DNA from: Cyanoderma ruficeps
Lineage: Eukaryota; Chordata; Aves; Passeriformes; Timaliidae
Reading direction: 5' to 3'
Assembly: GCA_008694505.1 (NCBI GenBank)
Contig: VZDJ01000623.1
Coordinates: forward strand, 19,711,754 to 19,775,753
DNA length: 64,000 nt
The translations under genes and the position numbers were made by a program. The notes below the pieces were generated by a model. It had not been told where the DNA came from, made no database searches, and saw only the letters and a list, made by a program, of their open reading frames with translations. Below are positions 47,501 through 60,100 of the stretch, one piece after another (within the stretch, counting starts at the first letter, position 1; every line of letters begins with the position of its first letter).

Positions 47501-50500
47501 AGTTGCACTGGTGAATTGATTTTCACGTCTATGGATTTTTAAGTAAAAATATTTACTGAGATTTCCAGGCATGAATGCCTAGGGAGGCACTTCGGCTCCA
47601 GGATTTGGGAAGCTGATCTATCAGCCTGCAGCCACAGCTTATGTTGGCTAGTGAACAGGCTGTCAGAACAAGAAGCCCCTTTACCTTTTGGTTGCTAAAG
47701 AGGAAATGAAAAACAATTGGTCACACATTTCCCTTAAACTTTAAAAAATAGTCTAACCTGATACATTGATTTATGTTTGAATAAACGAATAAACTCTGTA
47801 CATGTGTCATCAGCTGAAATTGCTGTGCCACACTGCTATTTTCCATTTTGGGAAGATTATCATCTCAGCATTCAAATTCAGTATTCAATTTAGTCCCAGT
47901 CTGTCCAATAAGATCTGTCTGTGTGGAACATCTGCCAAGCCAGTTAACCCTCCTTCTGTTTTTGTGCATTAAAAAGGCAAAATCACTGTGAATTGCTTCC
48001 CATTTGTCTTTATTGTAGTTCACTTTAATTCATTTCTGTCCCCTCCTTCAATCTGTCAGTTTTATTACTAGATTGAATGTTAAGCCTAAGCTCCTAGGCA
48101 ATATCCCAATTTTAAAGGTACATTTTTATGAGATGGGTGTAATTTTTAAAATAAATGATGAGAAAAGCCAAACCCTCTCTTTACTTTAAAAAAAAAACCG
48201 ACTGATTTTTTTCTTTATTTCTATGACTCGTGACAGTTTAGAATTCAGAAATAAATTTGTTTTAATCCTTTTCAAAGTTTGTAGCTCAGATAGAATCATT
48301 AAACAGTAACATACGGTATGTTAGCACAGAGTAGTATTTTTGAGTATGGCATTTTGAATTATATATTGCTAGAGGATTATTTCTCAATTTGTTCAGCTTA
48401 ACCTCTCCATAATTTCCATGAACATAATTTATGGATATCTAGTTTGAATTATTAATGAAGCTGAGCCCAGCCTTTCCTTACTGGAGTAAAGGACCAAGAA
48501 GGGCTGAGAGAATGCTTGTTCAGCATACAGTTCCCTGGCACAGGGCAGGTTTCGTTTTGCTGGTATTTCACCTCTGAGCGCAGTGCAGAGGAGAGAGAGG
48601 GAGAGATTCAGCTTCCAGGGTTCATTGCTGTGGGTTTATGTCACCCCCTGAATATAGAACAGAATTCTGCCAAGCGACACAGTAATTCCTATGTGAAAAT
48701 AGATGCTGTGCTGTGCTTTCAGGCTAGCAGCTGCCTGCTTTGATATATGGGCTTCAGCAGGGAGGCAGTCACATGACCTGGATATAAAACTGTCCAATTC
48801 CTTGAAAAAGTTCTCACTATTTCAGTGGATGTCAGCAAAGGAAGCCAAGCAGCTTTACTTCATGAAAAGAGTAGAAAACAGTCTGCGATACCGTTTTGGT
48901 GTGGATTAGCCTCATAATTGTTTGGGGGTTTTTTTAAGCTGCTGGACTTTCCAAACTGCTAGAGATCATTTGTCTATGCTCAAAGCAATAGTGTTGTCTC
49001 GCTCTGAGTCTTTTGGAGTGGTGAATTGCAGAGGTTATTTGCATTGCAGCTGTAACTGCTCATGGTTGACTGAGAATGTGGCGTAGTGGGGTGATGTGCT
49101 GGGCTTTGTGCTGTGCTGTCTCATGCTCGAGCTTCATCTGTGCTGGGGACAGGATGGGCAAAAGACTCTCACTTCCTGGACTTCTGGCATTGAAGAGGCA
49201 AACTTGTTTTGCTGGTTTTTGCTTCAAAGAGGTACAAGAAATGTGAGGAGCCAGAGAAGACTGCTTAGAAGACTAAGTTTGTCATAAAAATAAGTTTAAT
49301 GATAAAATGACACAAGTTGAATAAATAACACTGTAACAGAATGCAGAAAAATGAAACTTGGTGGAGAAGGGAATCTGTAGTTTCTCCTCATCTTGCTCTG
49401 TGAAATGTAGAGAATCAATATGCAAGCCACTTGAAACCCAAAAAATTCCCAAATGCTGAAAATTCCCATGATACTTTGGTTGTGGAATTAATTGCTATAG
49501 GATGATATCAACAACAAAGGATTCAAAGATATTTTGGGTTTCTCTATGAAAAAACTACCCACTAGTCAAATATCAAAGCTAAAAAAATAATCACTTGCTG
49601 TGATTTAATGTGACCTTTGTCTCTAGGGTATCAGCTGACATTCTTAAATTGACTTTCATGGGTGTGTTTTGCTTATTGGGCTTCCTTTGAATGTGTCTGA
49701 TTTTCACATGTTGTCAAAGGCAAGCTACTGATGTGGTGGGCACTTAACATTCGATCTGGTACGGCAGTTCTCCTGTAAGAGAATCCTAGAAATTGAACTT
49801 GGAATAAGAAATATGATTGGCAGTTTACCCCATGATTTCACACTGCCATATGGCCTCACTTCCATGGCCTGATAGCTTCTGATGCTGCTTGGATTTGCCT
49901 GTCCTCGGTGGGGTGGTGTCAGACTACTTCAGTCACTGGTTTTGGCCAAGTCCTGTGCTGTATTATTCCAGTAATAATGGAAAGCCTCTTGTTTTCCTGG
50001 GCACTTTTAATTGCTGTTAGGGGCAAACTAGACCAAGTTAGAACCTTCTTAGGAGCAGTGGTGGTGCAGCTTCTGTGACACGGAGTTACCTAATCCAGGA
50101 AGATGCCGTGGCTGACCGAGGTACTGTCAACCTACAGCACCACTGTTCTTTGAGCAGGGAGAAATGAAGGTGACATTCCTAGCAGAATTCTCATGCTGGC
50201 TATGAAACAATGCTTTCACTGTATCATGCACTTGCCTCGTGATGTCCTCTTGAATTTATAAAAATGGTCCGGGGTGTATATTTTAAAATAACACTAATTA
50301 AGAGGGATCTTAATGGAACAAGGGAGAATACATATCCTTTGAATACCTCTGTGAGAAAGCATGGCCCAGAGGTTTAACTACTGAAGTTTAGTGGAAAAGA
50401 ATACTGAACAAAGTGTCGTCATTTTGAGAGTCTCTCTTGCTCTTCTCCCTATTGAAATGCAAACAGTACAGGCTTAATGATCTTTTGTTGTTCTTGCTCT

Positions 50501-51570
50501 TCATTTCTTTTGGGTTTTCTCCATGTAATAGAGTAACAATGGGTTGCTCCACAAGCAGAGGTGAGCGGGGAGCTTTAATTTTAGTGGCAGGGTTAGTGTA
50601 AACTAGATGTTTGAGAGACAGAACTAAGGATGTTCTAGCAAGGTGCCAAGTGAGCTGTACATGCAGATACTGAAATCATGGTGAACTCATATGGGATTGC
50701 AAGAATTGTATCTTCACGGAAGAGCCAGCAATCCATAATTACATAAAAGGAAGAATGGCATAAAAGTGAGTAGGAAAAAATACTCTAGTATTCTTTTACT
50801 GGAGCCTTCAGTTTTGTAGACTGTTCAAAAGCTGGGGTGCATCACTTCCATCACAAAACTTACTTTTAATCAGCTAGTGCAGACATGGACTATTGTAAAA
50901 GCAGCTTTAGCTGCAAGAATTCAGGTAGACCGGCAAACTTGATACAATCTTTGTTGCACTTGTCTTCCATTCTTTATTATATAGGCAGAAGGTGAAAAAT
51001 TGAGATTACTTTTCCTTCTTAAAACCGAATGCCATGACATAACTTTTGACAAGACATGAACTTTTTACAAACTAAAGACCCTAATGACTCTGATGTTGCT
51101 TGCTATTCTTGATTGCCTTTGAAGATGCTGGAATCTTCTGATTTTATCCTTGGCGGAGGAGAAAATATGGGGCTGTTAGAAAAGGGCACATCCTCAGTAC
51201 ATTTGCAATGAATTAGTTAAGCAGATGTTAACAAAGGGGGTTAATGGTTAGACATTGAAATGTTCCTAGCCCTATGGTTAAGAATTTTGTTGACCTTTGA
51301 AATGGCAATCTGCTGTCATCCGTGTGAATCTACTGAAATGGAAAGTGTAATCTCAGTTTTTAATTATGTGCACACACATTGCTTGTGCACGTTTAAAACA
51401 GATGCAAGGATAGATTAATTTTTTGTTGTTTTTCTTTCTTGACAGAGCATATGGCTTACTCATTATGTATGTATAAGCCAGTGTGGACAGAGGGGTGAAA
51501 GAGGAGGCAGAGAAAGGACACCAGCTAGTTGGGTTTCCTTGACCTGTGTTTGGACTATCGTATTGTAAAA

Positions 51571-51585
51571 ATAATAATAATAATG
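51571..51585. repeat. Short (AAT)n repeat
   Basis: Five consecutive AAT units within AAAATAATAATAATAATGC. Confidence 0.8.
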
Positions 51586-54500
51586 CTTCAGTTTTAGTCT
51601 GCAGGGATTTCTGCAGTGTCTTAAATTTTACGGAAAAGATTGCAGGTGTACACTTCAACCATCATAAGGGCTTTTCATCCAGTAATGCAAAGTGATGACC
51701 AGTAATAAGCCAACTGAGTGGTTTGTTGGTCCTCTACTAGGCTTTGGAGACTTAAAAATATCCACATACTACTTAGAGGTGTGCATTTTTTTTTCTTTTA
51801 ATACAGTCTGATTATGCACACACAAATTGTTCATTATCAATATATATCTTAGCTAGATGGTGTTTCCAGAGCATTTTTATAGGGACAGACATCTGGCTGA
51901 GGGTATGGTAGTAAAGGGCAATATATGTCTATGTAATGACATACAATTCAAGAAAAGAATATTGTGGTGAAGAAATACCACCATTGTACTTTCTTTTACA
52001 CTTGAGACACAGGAAAAAGGGAACTGCTTATCTGAGATATAAAGCATCTCAGCAGGTCGTAGTGCACCAGGTCATAGTTTTAAATCTAACCCAAGTTGTT
52101 AGCAACAAATCTGTTGCCATCTAATTTATATCTTCCTCTGTGTATAAAGACTTAGTGAGGGATCAGCCCAATTCCCAATGAAAAACAGGATATGGAAAAT
52201 TTCACTTCCTTTGTATGGAGTTACTAAGCAAGTTTGGACCTAGTGGCTGTGTGGATGACAGATAATCTTGAAGAACTTTGCTGCTGATTAGAAGTAAATG
52301 AATTGATTCTGTTTCATTTTTAATACTGCAACATAAGGTAAACCTGTGCAGGGACTACTAGATTTCAGGTGGTTGGGGTTTGGTTTTTGACAGTCAGGTA
52401 GCAATGACCATCCTGATCAAATCTTTTCCTAGTGATTACTATCATCGTACTTACTTTGATTTTCATTGGTGTAGAACCATTGATTTCTAGGTAGGTCCTT
52501 ACTGTACAAATACAGAATCAGGAAATTAGTGAGACTGATTTTTGTAGTGGTTTCATCAGCAGACCAAAAAGTGTTTTCAAAAAAAGCTAAATGCGCTTAC
52601 ATCAATTTTATTAATGGAGAAACCAAATTTCAGGCAATGAAATCACTCCTTGCAGGCCCTCCAGCAGACCAGCATCACACTGAGGAGAGAATCTGGGTCT
52701 TGAAGGTCACACTGTTCTCTTGTTCCTGCATCGACTAACACATCAGGACTGATAAACCAAGGACCTGGTTGCCTTCAGTTTGTTTTGATTTCATACAAAG
52801 TTCTGAATACTCGAAGCCACCAGTACTTTGACATAGAAGGCTGTGTTCCCTTTAAAAGCTATTGTGGGGGGTTTTTCTGTAAATGATTGAATATGGAAGG
52901 TGTTCATACCAGAGATGGATGGGATTTATATGCATGTGCTGTAGTTCCTATTGTAAGGGGTAGAAAGGCGTTGTGTGAAGCGGTGAAGATTCCCGATCCC
53001 TTGTCCAGAAGCGAGGTGATAGTTCTCATCAAATCTATACTGCGAAATTGAATATTTTAATAGATACAGTACTAGCATTGTGCATTACTTGAGATTTATA
53101 GGTGCTAATAACATGAAAAGCTCAGCTGGTATAGTCTCTCTGTCTTGTGGTACATTTAAGTCATTCACTAAGTGAGAAAAAAGTTAATGTAATTTGTCTG
53201 AAAGTGATCTCTAATGCTCGTAAGGGAACAAGAGACTTGCTCTTTCTGGTTTCTCTTCATTGATTGATTCTTCATGTAGATGTCAAGTTGTTACTTGAAA
53301 TTTATTTAGGACTAAAAAAAAATCTGGGAGGATTTTGTGAATAGCTGTGTAGAACATCTTCATTCTTCTAACTTGATGGCAGAAAAAGAAAACCCCAGAG
53401 AATGCGTTTTTACGTTTTTTTCTGGGGCTGTTTTGCACATTTTTGCCCATAGAAAGAGCCATAGGTTTGGGCATGGTCACCTAGGGCATGGTCAAAGACC
53501 TTCTACTTCTGTCTTGGCTGCTTGTACAGTCCACAGGGAAGATCTAAAATTAGGAAACTGCAAATAAGGTCCTCTCAAATCTTGTACCAATCTTAGCACC
53601 TCTAGGCAGGGGCTAGCATTTAGGGCCAGAAAATCCAAACTATTGATGTGAGTATCTATTTTAATTTGATTGCCTGAATATTCTAAACAGCTACATTGGG
53701 AATGGAGGGGTATCAGCTGCCCTGAGAGGGAGAAGTTATGCAAGTGAAAATGACGGGCTGGGGTGAAGATATAAACTAAGACAGGCTAAGCAGTTTAGAG
53801 AATTGTCCTTGTGTGTAGCAGAATATGTTTCTACATTACTTACAGTAGCTTTTAATGCTATTACAGGGCCTAAAGGGATCAGATATTAGGTTCTGTTCTT
53901 CCAGTTAGACATTCTAAGTGGAACAGTTGGTGTCCTTCTCTGTCAGTTGCATACTGTAAAGTTCATTCATTCTCCATTCTCGCTGCAGAGCTCCAAACTG
54001 TAGGAAATGTGTGGTCACTTTCTATTATATTTAACCGGAGTATAGCCACCTGACAATGTGTTTAACAGGTCTGAGCTAATACTTGGCAATGCTTCATACT
54101 TCAAAAGTGCTTGAAATTCTCAAAGTGCAGCTAAGCACCCATATCACAGCAAACCCAGGCTATGCAGATCAGCAATTCTGTACTTGTTTTGCTGTCTCTG
54201 TATTTGAAACATCTGGGTTTAGCTGCTTCTGCTTTTTTCTTGCTGTTAATTGTTGCACTAAAAAGGTAATGTGTGACTTTTCCATTTTGATAGGTGTCAG
54301 AAACGTGCTCAGTAGAGATTAGGTCAAGACCTTGGAGCACATTATTGCATTTCTATCTTGGACTTTCTTGCCAAAAATCTGCCAAGGGGCAAGGTCATTC
54401 CATTCTCTGAAACCTGAAGAAAATAGATAACTACATTTTATGAAACTGGATGCATAAAAGTGATTCTTTTTTTCTTTTTTTATCACTCGCCAAAAATGTT

Positions 54501-55403
54501 TTCCTAAAAGTGGTGAGCCGGAGTTAATCTATTTCTTGAAAAACAGCTGTTCAACTAATGATGGGAACCAACTGTGTGTTTCAGAAGAGGGGCAGTGGCA
54601 TGGCTTGGGTCCTGCTGCCAGTGGTAGGGTGGGGTCCTTGTCCTTCTTACCACCTCTTCCTTCCACTCTGAATTTTGTGTTATCTATCTTTATTATGAAA
54701 CATTTATAATGAACAGGATAGGGAGGCCTGACTTTCATCCCTTCTTTCTGTGATTCTGTTAAGTCAGCAGAAGCTATAACTTTGATTTCCTTGTAGCCAG
54801 AGTTTTATCTTTTCTATTTAAGAAAACCATTTATGCTTAGACTCTTTTTTACCACCTAATTTTCCCATTATAGTCACATCTAATTGTTCTACCTGTAGTT
54901 TGTTGCCGTTCAGGAAACAGTGTGCCAGTTTATTTTTCTTTATGAGGAAATTGAGATAGATTTGAATGAAATGTTTTGAAGTCTTTGTCATGTGTGTAGA
55001 TTATTTTCTAGGCCTAGATATTTCAGATAGATATGACAGACTTTCATACACACATATGTGTATGACAATGAGATCAAAAAGACTAGTTCAGAAATAAGTT
55101 TAGCAAAAGTGGATTTGAATATACTTCCTTCCTAAAATTAACTTCTGCCAGCTTTCCCCTGCACAAAGCACATCTGATCTCTGGTGTCAAACAAGCCTTA
55201 ATTTAATCTGAAAGTTGAACCTAACGCTGTTTGGAAAGTGATTTAAAACCTGTATTTAGTAAGGACACCAGTCTTTTTCTAACAAAATTATTCCTTAAGA
55301 GTTTTTGCCAGTAGAATCAGTGAAATGACTGCAGTAATGTTAAATGGGAGCTATTCCTACTTTTGTTAAAGAAATATTTAAGCTTCTCGAAACAGTTTAA
55401 ACA

Positions 55404-55472
55404 TGGGTGTTGGACAAGGTAATCTTAAAAGGTCTCTTTCAACACAACCCATTCAGTGGTTTTATGATTTCT
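55404..55472 (+). mobile_element. CR1 LINE 3' terminal remnant
   Basis: TGTTGGACAAGGTAATCTTA, AAAGGTCTCTTTCAACACAA, then CCATTCAGTGGTTTTATGAT correspond to the CR1 ending 'gttggactaggtgatcttaaaggtctcttccaacc...attctatgattct'. About 70 bp survive. Confidence 0.82.
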
Positions 55473-56772
55473 AACAGTCTAAAGATTGTTAGAAAATTAA
55501 CTAAGAAACCATCCTTCCCTAGAAACTTTTCTGGAATCCATGAAGGAAGTAGTCTTTGAAAAATTTTGCTGTGGCATAGAAATCACAACATACTGCTTGT
55601 CACCAAGAAAGGATTCATTTAGCCAGAAATTAATCCTGAGCTGCCTCCTTATAAATGTACTTGGACAGATCTAATTCTTGTGAAGCACAAAGGAAGTGAT
55701 GCATAAACAAAGAATCTCAGCACATTTAATTTGTGATTGCTAACCTTGCTTCATTCTGACCTCTGTGTTCCTTCAATGTTTTATGTGGTGTCAGCTGTTC
55801 AATTTGAAGTCTCAGTGGCCATTTTCAGTTTCGACCACTTTGCAGAGGTTACAGAAAAGTGGGAGAGCTGTTCCTTGTGGTACAGTTTAACCTTGACTCT
55901 AGACCTGCTGGCATGGCATAAACTACGCAGTTTAGCATGTGCACAAAAAAATTCTGCATGGGCTGAGAAGGCATGGAGAAATCTTTACAATAGCTTTGGA
56001 AAACAGCATAGAAAATGTTCCATTCAGAGGGGCAAGGCAGAAGAAACATTATTACTTCGCAAAAATGTGACTTTTTGTTCAGCAGGTTGTCTTAAGGATT
56101 TTCCAACCACAGGCAAGGTATGCTGGTCAATAAGGTTGAATGAAAGACCTTTCAAGTTAGTGTTGGTTGATGCCACTAAGTCCACTTACAAAGGCCTCCT
56201 AGCCCATGTCTAGAGTCAGTTTAGCTTGCTACCTCCTTTCAGCCCCATGTACCCAGTTCCAGGGGCAGCTTGCCTAGACAGTGCTATCATTGTACAGTCA
56301 GTGCACTGAAAAGTGTCTTGGATTTTCTTCTGCATAACGTGAGTGGAGGGGAACGAGGAATAAACAGAAGGTGCCAGTACTTGACAGAATGGTCAGCCAC
56401 GTATGTGCCCATCCACATCTGTAGTTTGGTTTTGTACAGCTTTGAGGGAGTAGATTAAGTGTTTGAGGCAGCCAACATGCTTATACAGTGATCAGGAAGA
56501 TACTTTGCTAGTTCAAAGATCATCTACGTTTACAGGTCAAAGAAGGCAATGCATCTAGCTCAGGTTGAGAACTGACTATCTGAGGTCGTATGACATGTCA
56601 GGAGACAAATGACAAGCTGAGGGTAAGAGTGCCGCGTGCCTGACGTAATTGCTATATAGCCTCTGCCATGACATTTGGGTTGCATTTCTTCACAGCAATT
56701 ACGCTGCTCTTTCTGTGTTGCTTAAAACTGGGCAGAGCAAGAATGGCAACATGACTAAGAAAGACCTCGGGC
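55473..56772. other. TSPAN9 intron between CR1 fragments
   Basis: It contains the longest open frame of the window (158 codons, 55737-56213, +). That frame begins at TTG. The first ATG is about 13 codons later, and no domain, signal peptide or family is recognisable, so I do not call it a gene. Confidence 0.5.
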
Positions 56773-57140
56773 CTGAGTGGATGGCAAGTGGAACATGAGT
56801 CAGCAGTGCCCTGGCAGCCAGGAGAGCCAAGCGTGTCCTGGGGTGCATCAGGCACAGCATCACCAGCCAGGCAAGAGAGGGGATTGTCCTGCTCTGCTCT
56901 GGGATGGCCTCACCTCGAGTGCTGGGGGCTGTTTTAGATGCCTTTATATAAGAAGGACTTCAGACTATTTAGGGTGTGTCCAGAGGAGGACAACCAAGAT
57001 GGTGAAAGGTCTCAAGGGCAAGACTTAGGAGAAGCAGCCAAGTCAGTTGGATTGTTCACCTTGGAGCAGAGAAGGATATGGGGTGACCTCATCACAGTCC
57101 ACAGCTTCTTTCGGGAGGCAACAGAAGGGGAGAAGGAAGA
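56773..57140 (+). mobile_element. CR1 LINE internal fragment (end of ORF2)
   Basis: AAGTGGAACATGAGTCAGCA, GTGTCCTGGGGTGCATCAGG, ACCTCGAGTGCTGGGGGCTG, ATAAGAAGGACTTCAGACTA, GTGTCCAGAGGAGGACAACC and GGATATGGGGTGACCTCATC follow the C-terminal ORF2 region of CR1 in order. The reading frame gives SVGLFTLEQRRIWGDLITV, the degenerate form of the conserved LGLFSLEKRRLRGDLI motif. It stops at an A-rich run near 57150 and lacks the CR1 3' end. Frameshifts leave no functional protein. Confidence 0.9.
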
Positions 57141-60100
57141 ATATTTCAGAAAAAAAAAAGTAAAGTTTTTTTTTATCTGTAGTTTTGAAAACCAGCAGGC
57201 TGTGCTAACAGATCTTTTTTTGGTTTTCCACAAGAGACCACACAATCTTGTCGTTTTCACTTCTTGTATCAGCAAGGAAAGGAGCTGCAGCATGGGGAAT
57301 GCTGTTCTTATTTGTGACTGTTAAATTTTCATTTGAGTGATGAAGAGAGTCTGCCAAAGTGGTCATTAAGATGTGTTCAAGGCCTCACTTAGTAAACATT
57401 TTTTCCTTGAAATTTGAAAGCAGGGACTTCTATATTATACTCAAATCATTAATACCAATTAAATATTAATGCTTCCCACCTCCCCACCTCCTAAGAATTG
57501 TGTGAGTCTGGTTCAGCTTTCCTATTTTAGGACTATTTTGTGTTGTATAAACATGCTACAACATTGTCAGGATTAAGTATTGTCTGCCTCTGCTTTTTCC
57601 CCATCCAGCTGGAATCAGAGTTCTTTTTTTTTAAGGTTTGGTTTTAAAATATTCCCAGACTAAGACAAAGCAGGAAACTGCTTTAGCTAAGACTAAATAG
57701 CTGCTTTTTGCAACTGGGGAGAAGGTTTAACAGCAACATAGTGCATTCATTCATTCATTCCATCAGATTACTCTGTTCCACCTTTCTCAACTAAAACTGT
57801 GACTTAGTAGTTCCAGAACTGAAGTCACACATTTGCAAGAACCCAAGCAATTAGAACTCTGTTTAGAACTGTACTGCCACTTTTTTTCCGGCTTTTTTTC
57901 CAAACAACAACAGCAGATGAATGTAATTTCAAAAGAGCAAATTAAAAACATAATTGTAACACAGCAAAGCCATTATCAGAGACTGGTCTAATTCTTGTCA
58001 GCCCCATTCCCAAAGAGGAGTCTTGATTATAAAGTTTAATCGTGATAATAAAATATACAATTCCTATGGCTAGGGCCATGTAACTAACTTTCCCAGGGCA
58101 AATCATTTGAGCACAGGAAGTCAAGATCCCTCTTAACTTGGAGTGGTGTGAAGGGACATAATTAGCCATCACTGTATTGTCTTAATTCACATTCTGTCAG
58201 TTCAGCTTCTTAAAGAGTGTTGTCCATTCAACAGAGCCACTTTCCTAGACCTGAACAGTTTAACAGCTTCCATATGATCCATTATTCATGCCTTCAGTGT
58301 ATGTGTAGGGAAATTTCAGACCTAAGGATCTGTTGGGGAAACTCTCTAAGGCCAGTGCTCCTTTAGCACTCCTGCCCATTCCCTTGGCCAGAACTGTCAC
58401 TTTGGGGTATTGCAGAATTTCCAGTTGTCCACCTCTGACATGAAAAAACCAAACAGGTAAGAAGTCATTGACGTCATGGTACATTGTGTCCACCTTTTTT
58501 TTCTGGTGCTTTCTGCTGTGTGGAAGGTCTAGAGCCAGTTTAGCTTTTTATTCAGGGGTGCATGTAAACCTAATCTGTGTGGGGTGGCTCTGGAGCCTCG
58601 TTCACAATGTTCGATGGATGGTCATCTCCCGCTGTTTTGGTCAATGCCTGTGTTTGGGCAAACAACTGGCATTGTCTGCTTCCTGCCATGGTATTTCTGC
58701 TTCTCACTGTTCCCTCTTCTCCTCTGGAAATATAAGGTAAGCTCTTTGTGATGTGTACTCAGTTTCTCTTTGTGAAGATACGAGAGCACTAACAACTGGC
58801 ATATGAGTGGCAGAAGTTGCTGTATCCTCTGCCCCCTTGTTATGCAAGATGCTGCTCTAATTTTCTGTTTTATGTTGGTTTCTATTACAACTTGAATTTT
58901 TAACATTATGATGACAGAGCTAAAGCTATCATGCAGTGCTGGGAATGACCCATGAAATACATGGAACAGAGAGCTTCTGAACTCACACATGCTGTCATAT
59001 ACTTGAATATAATTGTAAACAAATAAAGAAACCCATTGATAAAGCTGGGTAAATTTTCAGAGCAAGAGGAAAATGACTACCTCATTGTGGCAGTCAATAC
59101 TTTGCTGCATATTGAAAACAGGCTCCATCTGTAGCTTTGGAAAGTGAAAACAATATTGCACATTTTCCATGTTTAAGTATAGAAATAATAGTGACAATGA
59201 TGGTTTGTGGCATTCTTTGTACCAATACATTTATCATTCATCTAAATGTGCAAGGTTATGGTCTGCTTAAAAGCAACCTAAACTTACCAGTGACGTTTTG
59301 ATTACTTCAGGACTCTGTGAAGATTGCATTAATCCAATTTAGTAATTTGCCTGTTTCAGTAAGCTGAAGTCAGAATTAGTCAAGTTTATGAAGTTGTGGA
59401 ACTGCTCGCAAAGTTTGAAATCTAATTGAATGTGCTGGGCCTTGTCATTGTGGGACAACAGATCCCACACCATGGTTATGTATGATCCAAAGGATCTCAA
59501 GGCAAATGGCTGGCTAGGAACTTACACTGCCTGAGAAGGAATCAAATCCGTGCTGCCTCTCACCTGTTTTTTTTGACTGCCTATGAGGGAATTAGCGTAG
59601 AAATGAAGGGAGATCATCAGATTCAAGATAAAATTCCCCCAGGAATTTCTGTGTTAAACAATGTGAAACAACAGGAACCAGGTTCCAGGAGTCAGCAGCA
59701 CTGCTGAGAGCTTGGATACGTGAAACAGGGAAGTCAAAAGGGATAGATTTACATGGCTGCTATATGTGAGTGGCTGTTGGGATTTTGGACAGAGAATATG
59801 TGAGTGTTTTGTTTGAATTATAAGTGTTGCAGACACTTATGCATCTATCTAATACATCAATCCAATGTTTCTTATGTCGGCTTGAAGTGAGAAGGATCAT
59901 AGTTTTTGCACAAAATTGAGGCTTAAGGCAGTTAGGATTAGAGACATGATGGCTTCTGTCAGCTCTTCTGTTTCCTGAAACAAGAGCTGGCTTTTCATTG
60001 AGTTAGTTTTGCACTCTGCAAATCTGAGCTCAGTTAATATATGCCTGCAGGCATACACGGGCTTTTGAGATGCTTCTGCAGATTCCAGTTAAAAAAAAAA

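Larger units (their letters stand above)
42719..55403. other. TSPAN9 intron, unique sequence (ninth segment)
   Basis: About 12.7 kb without a recognisable gene, LINE or LTR. Local features are a T run near 43569, the purine tract at 44463-44546, an A9 run near 48188, a small AAT repeat at 51571-51585 and the near-palindrome around ACACATATGTGT at about 55051-55062. Open frames of up to 106 codons look like chance frames. Confidence 0.5.

Noticed and set aside
55040..55070. ACACATATGTGT palindrome
   Set aside because: A short, AT-rich palindrome of this size is common by chance.
55737..56213. Open frame of 158 codons, the longest in the window
   Set aside because: It opens with TTG. The first ATG is about 13 codons in, no domain or membrane pattern is recognisable, and a frame this long is not surprising over six frames of 64 kb.
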